NCBI GenBank assembly: GCA_910592205.1
Contig: CAJVPJ010000082.1
Coordinates: 1 to 48,086, forward strand
Length of the DNA stretch: 48,086 bases
Direction of reading: 5' to 3'
DNA from: Paraglomus occultum
Taxonomy: Eukaryota > Glomeromycota > Glomeromycetes > Paraglomerales > Paraglomeraceae
Part shown: one piece after another, positions 16,241 to 27,664 of the stretch
Numbering within the stretch: position 1 is the stretch's first letter
Layout: the number at the start of each line of letters is the position of its first letter
Translations under genes and position numbers: made by a program
Notes under the pieces: model-generated
Database searches by the model: none
Seen by the model: the letters and a program-made list of their open reading frames with translations, nothing else
Told to the model about the DNA's origin: nothing

Positions 16241-17798
16241 CTATTCTTCTAATAAATCAAACAATTTCTCGTCATCTTTCCTTTCTTGCCAAAGATTGAC
16301 AATATCATTGGCGTTCAATATACCATGTTCAGTAACATATCCATTGATCAGTTTTGACTCTAGACTTTCAAAGTACACGTTTCTAACCCTGACATTCTTG
16401 CTCGTACCAAACTCGCTCCAATTCTCATACATACTCACTACCTCTTCAGCTGCATTCTCTTCTAATTGTTCTCCTTCGTCTGTAGATGCTAATTTGTCGG
16501 TCCTGGTGACCACGATTATCGGCTTATCATAATATTTTGCCGATAAAGCCAAGGGAAACGAGCCAATCTTGTTGATTACCGTCGCATCTTTTCCTGCGAT
16601 TCGATCAGCGCCAATGATAACATGAGTGACGGTTGGCATAAAGTAAGCACACGACGCGTCAGTTATAATTTGTATCTCTACTCGAGGTTTAGCCGTCTCG
16701 GGCAAGTCATCGAGAAGCTTGCGCGCGAGACCTACGGAACCCTCATTGAGAGGACGAGATTCCATGATTGTAATCTTGAGAGTATGGTCAGGGAGAGACT
16801 GGATAGATTGAATAAGAGATAAAAGTGAGGAATAGATGGTCGATGAGTGACTGATGGTCATCACGTGAAGATGAGATGGAAACGATTCAGCGTTTAGCGT
16901 CAGTTGAAGGAAATGGTTAATTATCTTTCTGTCTGCATCTTTTGAGGATTGTTTAATCCCATCAATGATATCCAACATTTTTTGCTCGTACTCTTCTACA
17001 GAGATCTCACCCCCACTTTGTTTTAGTATTTCCCTTGACTTTGACATTGCTTGCCCGACTGCATATATGATAGGAGCTTTCATAGTTGGCCTAATATGAG
17101 TAAAATACCATCCGATATTAAGCATTGCGTAAAACATTTCTTTGGCATTTTTACAATACGTTCTCATCGACTTTAGTCTAACAACTTCTTCCATCGTATT
17201 CAACGCCTCGGCAGCCAATTGCTGTGCTCCAGACGATCTATTGTTATACATATCCATCAAACTGTTATGAACCTGCTCGGGGAGATACACACGATAAAAG
17301 GCCTCTACAAGATTAGGCACGGTCTGATAGTTCACCAATTCGTCGGGACTGATCCATTCATACTTTTCATGTTCCCAGTCAATCGCGATTTTGCTAGCAT
17401 CGCATAACACCCTAAACAGAAACGGGCGTACCTTCCAGACCGTGGATAGCTTTGGTGCATGGATTGTCAGCACTCGGCCAACACGCACGAGTTCAACGTC
17501 AGCCAAAGTGAGCGTAGTTTCTTCTTGGATTTCTGTCAAAGCTCGTGACAGAGGTGACGTGTCAGTTGGTTCTATACTGCCACTGACGGCTGCCCAATGA
17601 TGTCTGTTGAGATACGAATTGTCTCAGCCGGAGGGAATGTAGTAATAAAGAATAGAGAAAGACAAGAGGTAATTTGTATACGCACTGATATGTACCCACT
17701 TTGTCACTTCGTTTCAGTAGTAGTACCTTGTCACCTTGAGCCAACTCGTTAGCTGTAGAGATTGTTAGGAAAGAAGTAACGACCCACCGTTCCCTCAT
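16241..17798 (-). CDS. Nudix hydrolase fused to eIF2B-alpha-like sugar-phosphate isomerase domain
   Basis: Two exons (17798-17686, 17603-16241) give about 491 residues. The N-terminal part is a Nudix domain: KVLLLKRSDKVGTY, HHWAAVSGSIE, then LTEIQEETTL, a slightly altered Nudix box that keeps the E-x-x-E-E metal ligands. The C-terminal 320 residues belong to the eIF2B alpha/beta/delta and ribose-1,5-bisphosphate isomerase superfamily, with ITIMESRPLNEG, THVIIGADRI, NKIGSFPLA and KPIIVVTRTDK. These match the substrate loop, catalytic-Asp region and NK-G motif. Fused proteins of this type occur in fungi and are not translation factors proper; a nucleotide-sugar or ribose-phosphate salvage role is likely but inferred. 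The 3' end faces the inhibitor-2 gene at 186 bp. Confidence 0.9.
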
Positions 17799-18087
17799 TT
17801 TACAGTCAATGGGTTTTGAATTTTACAACTTTAGTTATGCACTTGACAGTATTTATTTTGCGGATCAGTATGAGTGGTACGCCTCGGCATAATAATAAGA
17901 ATGAGCCTAACGATAAAGATAGAATCCGCGCAAATAAGATCGGTTCGCGAAAAGTAATATAATCTTTGCCTATTACTATAGAAATGATCTAAATGCTTAC
18001 TATTAATGCAAACAATATACTTTGGGGAATGTAATTCAACGTGATTTTAGGTAACACAGAGTTGACATTAATATTTCTTGAAGTAAG
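17799..18087. other. Nudix/eIF2B promoter side
   Basis: Short AT-rich stretch upstream of the Nudix-fusion gene. No feature seen. Confidence 0.4.
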
Positions 18088-18532
18088 TTAGTCTTTACTT
18101 GGCATATATATAGATCCAAGTCCCAAAGTCGGACCAAAAACCTGACCCTCTATTAAATATTTGAGCAAGAAATTCCTGGTCCCACCTCGCACGAAACACA
18201 TTTGAACGGGTTTGATCATTTTTACGAATCCACAATTCCCACACGTTTTTTGATGTGTACTCTTCCGTGCATTCAATGACCTTGCAACCCTGAACTCCCT
18301 CCCTCAACTTGTGATGTAAGAATATCCGAAACCTGAAATGCGACCAAGTCAGCATCGCACGAGCTGCCTTCGATCGAATCTTTCGCTTGTTCTTCAAAGC
18401 AGTTTCTTTTTCCGGCGTTTTGTGTAAAAATTTATATACTGTTTTTATACACCATCCTCGAAGATTCGAACTTGCGTAAAAGAATGATCTCATAATTCTG
18501 ACATAACCAATGGGGCCAGTCGATGATGGCAC
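18088..18532 (-). pseudogene. Fanzor/TnpB-like (IS607/IS605 OrfB) nuclease relic
   Basis: Minus-strand reading from 18532 gives a C-terminal fragment of a TnpB/Fanzor RNA-guided nuclease: MLTWSHFRFR, HHKLREGVQGCKVIE and CTEEYTSK, then, after a one-base shift in an A-run near 18250, TCGNCGF, MCFV and TRNFLLKYL. This is the order around the zinc ribbon (C-x-x-C of the first knuckle) and the helix normally following the RuvC-III Asp (family consensus D-R-D-x-x-x-A-R-N). The second Cys pair and the DRD segment are missing by a small deletion and everything N-terminal of about residue 1 of this fragment is absent. It is dead: frameshifted, truncated and lacking a catalytic residue. No terminal repeats were recognised. 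Confidence 0.8.
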
Positions 18533-19103
18533 TCATTTATCAAATTATGGATTCGTTGTATGATTAACGAGTTCGCGTTCTGGGCATTTCTGTGTCTACT
18601 CGCATTTAGCCGACTTGCGCATAACATATTTTTGCTTTTCATTATACAACTTTCTGAACAAACGTACTTATTTATACTTTACAAAAATATTGAATCATTG
18701 ACAATGATGTAATAGTGACAATTCAATATTCTTTGCCGTGTAATTATCATGCGTGATATCAACGCGTCTGCTTATCACCATACGTTATTGTTTACTAACA
18801 GATACTCTTCTTACACACTCACACCTTACCATTCGCCTGCGTTGTATGCTGAAAAGGCTATGAAAAAAATTATTAAAAGTTGTCATTCAAATGAAATATC
18901 GAAAGAAAAATAAGCATTCTGGCCAATTTGAAAGATTACCCAATCCAGGAGTTTGACGTTACACATTTAATTACTTGTGAAAGTTACACACTAATAACAA
19001 TATACTTTTTCCTTACTTGGCTAGCACATGATTAATCGATTAATTGACTTTTAAATTTAACTCACTTTCAATTTCCCCTTTCGCTTTTTGACAAGTATGC
19101 AAA
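18533..19103. other. INTS6 upstream region
   Basis: AT-rich spacer in front of the INTS6 start codon. No exon or RNA gene seen. It must contain the INTS6 promoter. Confidence 0.4.
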
Positions 19104-22100
19104 ATGATTGTAATATTCATATTAGATACTAGTGTGTCAATGAATAGGCGATTTGCCGATAACCTGTCTGCGTTTGAATGTGCCAAGTCAGGCATTGAAA
19201 CCTTTTTCAAAGTATGGATCTTTTTGTTAATACTACGAGGAGACACGGTGTCCGTTCACGTAAACATTAATAAGAGACCTTTGATCCCTCCCTGAATCTA
19301 TATTATCGACTGGAAATTTGCTATTTGGATCACAATACTTGGATTTATTGCATTGATTGATCAGGTTATTCCTCGTTATTCCCATTACTGTAGGAAATGA
19401 ACGATGAAAAGAATAGATGGTTCTATGCTGACAGGATGGACAAGGTGGATAAATACGTGTTGGTCACATACGAGAATGGAGACGGAAGAGTAAAGGTAGA
19501 TTAAAGATGATGGATTAGACGATCTGTTATTTTTGTGAATATTCATTTATACATGCGTATACATATTGTGTAGATATGCTGATCCTATTCTCTGTAATAT
19601 AGTCGTCTCTCAAAGACGGAAGCGAAAAGTTGTTGGCGCAGTTAAAGATGCTTAAAGCACAAGACATGTCAAATCCAGCGGCTGCTTTCGCAACAGCGTT
19701 AGAAATACTCGATGCTTACAGAATATCAATGGACATGGATACAATTTGCAGAGTATGTTGATCAGCGCTTTTCGTTAGCTATTGGTTCTTTTATGATATA
19801 TTTGCAAATGAGCTGTAACACATCAGTCACATTAATAACTTCTCTCGTGATGTTACAGGGGAGATACCCAGCACCAGTAAATAACTCGTTGATACTATGG
19901 TTTACGGATGGCGGAGATTGTACGGATGTCGAAGAGTTACGCGATAGGATTGTACGAGAAAAGGTATTAATAGACACGAGTGATTCTCGAATGAATCAGC
20001 GACGGGATATTTAATACGATATATGCGATGATTGCAATCACCCAATAGTTAAAGAATATCGAACTCAATACTCCTGGGATGCACATCTATAACGAACCTT
20101 TCAGGTGGGATCAGAAATTATACACTTTCATACTGGAATCAGACGAATCTCCCACGTCTGCATATATACAAGAATTCACAGAGAATGTTAGAGGTATGAA
20201 ATGACTATGAATGCCGATATTGAAAATTTATTAGGTTGCTTAGACTTTGCATTCTACACGCAGGCAAGCTGCATAAAATATACGACAGTCGAATGATGGT
20301 ACAGCAAATTGCATCAATGGTGGAAACTGACAGAACGGACAGGACGAAACCGAGAGGCGATAGACTATTCACAAGTGAAAGCGTACTCGTTAATTTCCAA
20401 GAAATGCGAGGGGGTAAATTGCAAGCTTTTTTATGCATAATACCGCATCAGTCTATTGGTTCCTGCTCTCACTATTGACTCCATCACAAGGAATAACGAC
20501 TCCAAACGATAAAAATCACAGGAAATTTCTCTTTGTGGAGAAAAATGGCCTACCAGGGGAGGTTCCGTACAGAATTGCAGACAATGCCTGGTGTATTCCG
20601 GAAGATTACTGGATTCCACGCGAGTCTCTTGGCTCTATAAGAATGTCGGTTAGTAAATTGACCATATACATTACACTACGAAACGTCACTTTATATCTCG
20701 AGCGAAAGATTACGCAATTTGTTTATACTTACTTTTATCCGCATCTTACCTTGGTTAACTGTCTGTGCTCAACGTGCAGTACAAGAAGCGTAACTATTTA
20801 CCAACTATATTCTACGAAGCTTGTGATCGTCGTTTTCATATACCCCAAGGAATAGTCTATGAACAATTTCGCGTGGAAAAGTGTGAGATGACCATGGAGT
20901 TGATGAGAAATGGCATAGGAACACAATGGCCTGTACTTATCGATCACACATCAATTTATTTGTACCGTCATTACGCATTCGTCATTCATGTGCTTATTGG
21001 TCGTGCGTTCATTTTCAGGTATATATCAAGGACAGCGGCGGCGATAACAGGAGGGCGTTTGGTGAACCGTTTGGATTTTTGGCCGCGTCAGAAAACCGAG
21101 TTTATTTGGTTGTGTTGCCATATAACTACCCTGCTTTGTTTGGTCTGTTGGAAAAGTTTAATTGTGAGTGAGAAATTGACCCTTTATTAGAAATTGCATC
21201 CAATGTCAACGCGTTTATTGACACAATTGTCCCAATACAATAGCTTTACCTTACATAGACGTCAACAGGATGTCACCCGAGTGGGTCAAGTCGATGAAGA
21301 ATTACATGGAATCGATCCCATGGTATTATCATGAGGTAAAATGAGTTCTTGGCTATTCCTATTTATTATGTCGTAGGTTACCAAGTAATATTTTTGACTG
21401 CATCGATACTGTTAGCGCTTAAGAAACAATATGCCATCGTATGCGCAGCTCATTCAAGCGTTTAGTCCACTGGGTATACGTACAGACGAATTGGACGCGT
21501 ATATAGCAGAACTTAAAAAAAATGCAAATGACTGGCTCGAGCGCTTAGATATTCGTGTCAAGGTGAGAGTTGACTGATTGATTACTTGTGTTTGCATATT
21601 TGTATGATTACTAAATACATATCATTAGGCTGCAGCGTTGGCTCCTGTATCTGCTGAAAAGGTATGTTTGTGTTTTAAAGCTAGAGAAATTGTAACATTG
21701 AAGTTGTAACACATGACTGTTATATTAGTTTCTACTGTCCCAACTTTTGTCCTCCTGATTGACTCTACGACATGAGAATATTCTATGCAATTACAGAAAA
21801 TATCTCTATACGAAGACCCTTCTAATGTTCCGCGTAGTTTACTTGTCAATACTATGACACAATTGAAGCGGGCATTTCTCAAAGAGATGGGAGTTCAAGG
21901 CGTAAATGGAACCATTGGAAGAAACAAAGTTAATGACACGTCAGATGAAGGTAAGTTGCCGAATAACACTAGCTAGTAAAATTTGCGAATCAATCCAAAA
22001 TACCGTAGGATTGCCATACTAATATTGCCTGTGGGACATTCTTTTGCCGAATAAACTAGCAAGTAAAATCTGCGAATCAATCCAAAATACCGTAGGATTG

Positions 22101-23963
22101 CCATACTAATATTGCCTGTGGGACATTCTTTTGCAGATACGCGTCATTCCTTGCCTGTCTCTCAAATGGGTGAATACCATGCTGCAATGCAAAAACAACT
22201 CGCATCGATGTTAAGGAACCCATATGAGTTCGATGACATGGACAGAAAACGAGCACGTCGATACCCTATGTACAGAAATAATACAAATGAAGGAGTATGT
22301 TTCGTTATAAACTAAACGCTCATAATTTATCCACATCCTTGCATTGCTCACAAGTTAAGTTTTCGATAGATTTCGATAGATGAAGCGGGTGAAGCTTCTC
22401 CAAACATACGAGTATCAAATGAAGCAGAAACTCCCAACACATCTTTATCCTCAAATGGACTTGCGCCATCAACGCCTCCAAGAAAATGGCGTCACATAGA
22501 GCCACAATATGTACACCACCAAGTGAGGTTTGAAGGAATACTAGAAGCTGGAATCCCACCTTTATTGATTAGCCTCCGACGGGAGAAAGTACCAGTGGCT
22601 AAGAAAGGCCAAAGAAGAAATTTGATGCTAGAGGCTCGATCGTCCACAACCATTGCTGCATCAGAATCTCAGTCATTAACGCTAAAGAATCCATCGTTAG
22701 ATGGAATAATGGAGTTACCAGGAGCTCAATTGCCCGTCTCTATCCCGGCAATGGAATCTCTATCATTGCATGTGCCATGGGACGGAAGAATGGAGTCAAA
22801 AGAATCGGATAATGATAACAATGAGTCGCATGGAATACTTTCTGGCCCCGCAAACGTAGGGCCTGTAGTAGCATCTGTGCAGGATAATGGTGAAAGTAGC
22901 AGTCAGTTGATACCAGTGGTGGCTCCTAACGGCGTTGACAAAATCAACAACACCATTAATGCGACAGTTCACCAACAAGAGGCGGTTGAATTGATGGATG
23001 TTGATGAAGAAGAAGGCGAATTGAAACAGGAAGTTGAAGCTGAAGAGATGATTAACAGAACAGAGTCGACGTCGCAGAAAGTTAAAGACAAGACGATTGA
23101 GGCAGCGAACAGAATCTTTGAAGATGGAGAGATACCTACTGGCGCGGATGTTGATTCAGAAATGGTGTTGTACAATGTCAACGGAAACGCAATCAATATA
23201 GAAGGTGTCGAAGCCATTGATCAAAATTCAAAAGAGGACTCTTCCATCTCGGTCGATAGCATATCGGGATTGTTACTCGACTCCAAGAGAAAACTAATGG
23301 AAATAATCAAATCCGACCGAACAGGTATGTTACTTAAACGTTTATTCCATGTTATGCGATTAAATTTATTAATAGACTTTTCTTCGCGTGTTCCTTTTGA
23401 AGATGACAGTATCGAGCAGATATCTGATATTATACGAGATTTAGAAAGTTCGAATAATTATACTAAGGAACAAGTGGCCGCGTTCATACGATCTTTACGA
23501 ATTCTAGCACTTGGTTCGGGAAGGAAAGATGTGGTACGACAATTGCAAACGCTATTGGATAAATCATATAGCAACACTCACAAGAGGACAATTCCCGTAT
23601 CGGATTCCATGAGCAGCGCTGACCGCTATCTTTATAATGATGAAAATTCTTACCAACCGGTCCTGCCAGCAGTGAACTGGTTAATAGAAGAGATAAAGAA
23701 AGAAGGTAACAACATATGCTTGAGTCACGTAATGATAGGCTTGACAAATTTTATATACTTATATGTAATTTACGATCAATTACATAGATTATGATGAGAA
23801 CAATATCAAAAATAAGCTTTTAGAAGTCGAAGAGGAAAGTAAATATTCACAAGAACAAAAGAAATCACTTGTAATAATGGCATTGCGTATCGCAACAGGG
23901 TCGTCCAAGAGTCAGCTTAGACTATGGTTGCAAGACATGCGGCAGAGACTAGAAGGAAGTTGA
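19104..23963 (+). CDS. INTS6: Integrator complex subunit 6 (INTS6/DICE1) homologue, 17 exons
   Basis: Seventeen exons, starting 19104-19211 and ending 23788-23963, join with a continuous frame to about 1077 residues. The N-terminus is a von Willebrand A domain with MIDAS motif DTSVS (residues 8-12), FTDGGD, and NEPFRWDQKL as in animal INTS6. A beta-barrel segment follows with GEPFGFLAASE and MPYNYP-like LPYNYPALFGLL, then the W-x-x-S-M-x-x-Y-M helix region. A long disordered stretch (exon 15, 955 nt) precedes the end. The C-terminus resembles the INTS6/SAGE1/DDX26B C-terminal helical domain, which in animals docks other complexes, and it occurs twice (exons 16 and 17). INTS6 recruits PP2A to Integrator at paused RNA polymerase II. 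Exon 6 must use acceptor 20261-20263 to keep frame. Intron 13 carries a tandem duplication. Confidence 0.9.
21956..22130 (+). repeat. Tandem duplication inside INTS6 intron 13
   Basis: Two head-to-tail copies of about 88 bp (21956-22043 and 22044-22130) differ at only a few positions, all near their start. The unit covers the presumed branch region and pyrimidine tract up to TTTTGC. In the second copy it runs into CAG, the used 3' splice site at 22136; in the first copy the same place reads GCCGAA, so no acceptor exists. Confidence 0.9.
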
Positions 23964-24161
23964 ACTCGTCAAACGTTATTGGAATCGTGCGTCTTAATAA
24001 TAATCAAGTTTTTGAGGCAAAAACTTCTTTAATAATAATATAATAATCATACTGTATTATGTATGCGTATGTCAAACCACGACAATTTAATACAAGTGGC
24101 ACAGTTAGACATAAAATTTCCGTGCTAAATACAGCCGTTTATTCTTTACCCAAATTCAAAA

Positions 24162-26425
24162 ATGTCAGAGAACCCTTTCTCTTTGGAAGCTCTACTAGAT
24201 TCTCTCCGCATACCTGCTTACTTCCACCTCAATGCCCAAGCGTCTGGTTAGCCTTAATAATCCTTGTCTACCAACCCACAAACTTCGGCTTCTCTGCTGA
24301 CAAGATGCTATGTATTGCGTTTAGACGACGATTTTGCTAGTGCTTTCAAAGCTCAGGCTGAATTAGCCCTTGCTGCTCTCAGGCAATTAGTTAGACGAGA
24401 AGAGCAACTAAGCGATGAGTTAATTGGGGACTGCTTGTGGACTTGTATTTTGTATCTGGGAGAAGAGCCTTGGTCGAACGCGTCTTTGAAAGAGCTAGCT
24501 CATGGTACTCTTTTCTTTTAACATTGATTGATACAGCGTTTAATAATTAATCACAAAGAGAGATTAAGGGTTGGATGAACTCGCTCGAGTGGTATAATCA
24601 CATTAGCATTATTATTGTCATTTCATCTATACTAGGCGTGATCACTAGTTTACATGAAGCACAACCAAGGTTTCGCGATGTAGAAACCCTGGTCGAGACG
24701 TTTGTTCTTAATATAATGAACAAACATATAAAGCCAGCATTTATGCGCTATTCGTCCGAGATAAATGTTGGAAATGGGAAATTAAAGACATCCATAAGAA
24801 CAACCACGAGACCATCCATGGCGCGCAAATACGAGTTGCCTGCTGACGATACTTCTTGGAGAGTTGATATTGAGCCTGCTGCACGTGTGATAGAGTGGAT
24901 GGTGTGTCGAATGAGGGTAAGTGATATTCGCGTTATTAAAATGACTAAGAAGACGAATAGTACCATTACATGAAAATAGGCACATATATGCTTGCATAAA
25001 CGACACTATCACGACTGGAATTGCTAACAATGCTGTTACAATTCTTACTTCAATAAAGCCCCCAGCAATCAACAATATGATACAGTTTCTTATTCCACCA
25101 ACGTTAACATTACTCGACAACTTTGATGTCACACTAAAGACTCGTGGGATAACAATATTGGATCAGATTCTGCGGAAAGTAAACCCGACAATAATCCAAA
25201 GAACAGGACTGGGAAACGTTTTTTACGAGGTGTTGCATCAAGTCACGTATAACATTACGCTCTATCTGAAAGCCAGGAATTTGATATAAAAAAACATGGC
25301 TATTTTTATGCATTGTTGCAATATTTATTAATGAAACATTGTGATTGACTTGCTTTAGGCCATATCAGCATGCTTGATGTATCAGAGTGAGGTATCCCAC
25401 GCACAGTTTCTGCGTACAAGCTATTCCGCCATGCTCAACCTTGTCTCGGTAGCCGAGTCCAAGGGTTCAGAGGCATGGTTTAGCAAGTATGAGAAACTAT
25501 TGAGATCGCATGTGTTGAGAGGATTAATAATGGTCGGAGATATCATAGCTATAAGACGGGTCTTGCTTGAGCAGATTCCGGTTCTTGTCAAATATTTGGG
25601 CATTGTGGCTGTGAAATATTTAAAGGTTAGTGGTCGTAAGGGACATGTAGTATGATTTTTATATATGTGGTAGCGATTTAAATCATTTGACAGACTTATT
25701 AGAAGAAAACCGTTTTCATTCCTTTGCCTAATCTGTCTAGTATTACTGTATCTATAGGAACTTGTGAATGTACAATGTGAGACATTAGAGATTCCTCTGG
25801 ATATTCCTAGCAACGACGAAATAGTTAAGATGCATCTTCATGCAGCAGAGGGGCTCCAAACGACAATCCGCATATGTTGGCCAAGGTTGGCGATCTAATT
25901 TGTATCTTTGGAATTTGGTATCGCTACTAGTATTGGTGCTGGTGATGTACGGAGCGATCATACCAATGTCAATGACGATAAACACGAATAGAATTTCTTC
26001 AATTACTCATTCGTTAATGGCACAGGATCCCTCCCTACGAAGGTAAGATATTGAAAGCAGTAGTGACATCATGGAAAGAGCTTTATCATTTCGAAGCAGG
26101 TATTTTGTTTGTAGACATCTTATTTTACACGTCAAGAATATAAATAGAGAACAGAACGGTAACCTAACTTGCAAAATTTTAATGTTAAGATAGAGATGTG
26201 TCGATAACAATTGACGATTTGAAGAGTAAGCTACGCAACATTTGCAAGCTTTTGAAGTTAACGTGTACTGCTAGTACCACGATTACAAAGGTCAGCATTA
26301 TTGTTATGACCTTGTTAAATGTCTTGTAACTCTTGAACCTGAATGGCGACAACTATTTATAGGACTTTGACGCATTGAGAAGGTTAGATGAGAATGTCTT
26401 TGGTCCCTTGCTGGATGGAATATAA
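24162..26425 (+). CDS. TTI2: Tel2-interacting protein 2 (TTI2) homologue
   Basis: Nine exons (24162-24241, 24305-24504, 24561-24916, 25059-25241, 25359-25625, 25758-25885, 26026-26099, 26190-26290, 26363-26425) give about 483 residues of alpha-helical repeat protein. The most telling stretch is LIPPTLTLLDNFD, TRGITILDQIL and RTGLGNVFYEVL, the conserved core of the Tti2 family, followed by a WPR-type motif (RICWPR) and the C-terminal helices. TTI2 acts with TEL2 and TTI1 as an HSP90 co-chaperone that stabilises PIKK kinases (mTOR, ATM, ATR, DNA-PK type). The exon 1/2 junction (donor gtctgg, acceptor acaag) and exon 3, which could contain a 57-nt intron, are uncertain. The gene starts about 200 bp after INTS6 on the same strand. 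Confidence 0.8.
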
Positions 26426-27664
26426 CCTGTTAAATGACGTTCAGATCAGACCCAGCAGTATCATTGATTTGAGAATGTCTTGACATGATATCGTTCATGT
26501 AGTGGCATTCTCTTTAATTTATACTCTGTACATAGTTAAGCAAAGGACAGCAGGTATCAGCGATGGAATCATACTACAAATACTGAAACATGCTAGATCA
26601 AGTATAATTCTTGTCTCGCAACCTTATTGGAGTTCACCAGTGGTTCTGTAATGCGAAGTCTACACATAGTTTCGAGAATACTAATATGATTACTCTTACT
26701 TCAGAAAGCAAGGGCTGCTCACAATGAGACAAGAAAACGCTATTATATAAGATCGTTTCAAATATGCTTAGCATATACATATGTATCGTCTTCAAATAAT
26801 AATAACTACGTTGAGCGGATCTTCAAAAGATGCATTAAAACATCACAACGCAATTATATGTTCTTTTGATAATATTTACTGTTAGTAAGTAGTATTATTA
26901 ACCTGGTGACAGGCCGCGAAAACCATCTGACGTGGACGCGTAGGACAAGACCCTCGCTTACATCATCCCCAGTCAAATAATGACAAAAGAAACATTGCGG
27001 TAGCTTTATCTGATTATTTGATCCCAATTTCTATTTCAATTTCAACTTCACATTACTAATTATCAAATTTTACGTATCGAATAAGGAGGTTTCCCTCTAA
27101 TTGCGATTATTAATATTCCCAATCTTGGCTTGAATAAACGATTTCCGAAACAAGTTAATCATGAATAGGATGGGTCGTCATTTGAAAAGAACGTTATGCT
27201 AAATGCTAAATAGCTGATAATTAGGCGAACTGTTATAACCATAGCCGTAACAATCTGCAGCACGCCCCATTTAACCAAATAACGAAATAATCTCATACTC
27301 CGGACTCCGGAGTACTGCTCCGGACCTACGCCCCTTGTAAACAGAGTATTGGTATAACGTCTCACATCGAGTGATGTCCCAGAATGGTAACTTCTAGGTA
27401 AATTTTGTAAATTTAACGAATCAAGCGCGTTTTATTATAATCCGTAAAGCAAGTGGGAAAAAGAAGACCGGAATGACTTGATGAGATGGATGAATCATAT
27501 TTTATTATGCTTTGGATAGTGTGACGACATTACTGTATTCGTTGAAGAATGCATACACAACGTTGCGTCATTCTTTGGTGACGTGCTGCGTACGCAATAG
27601 CGACAACCACAAGTTTGACAAGTGAAAAATAACAGAGAATCTTACTCTCTTTACACTGTTAAAT
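26426..27664. other. No gene recognised; small GC-rich palindromic patch
   Basis: AT-rich spacer between TTI2 and the UBX gene. At about 27299-27330 a short CCGGAGT-rich patch with nested palindromes interrupts it, within a 68-codon minus-strand frame (27365-27159) of no recognisable family. It should contain the promoter of the UBX-domain gene. Confidence 0.4.

Noticed and set aside
26026-26042. A 17-nt micro-exon in TTI2 suggested by a GTAAG after GAAG
   Set aside because: Reading on through that site keeps the frame (PYEGKILKAVVTSWKEL) and fits helix continuity, so no intron is needed there.
27159-27365. 68-codon minus-strand frame with a hydrophobic stretch near TTI2/UBX spacer
   Set aside because: No family motif, no splice partners, and it overlaps a CCGGAGT palindromic patch that explains its odd composition.
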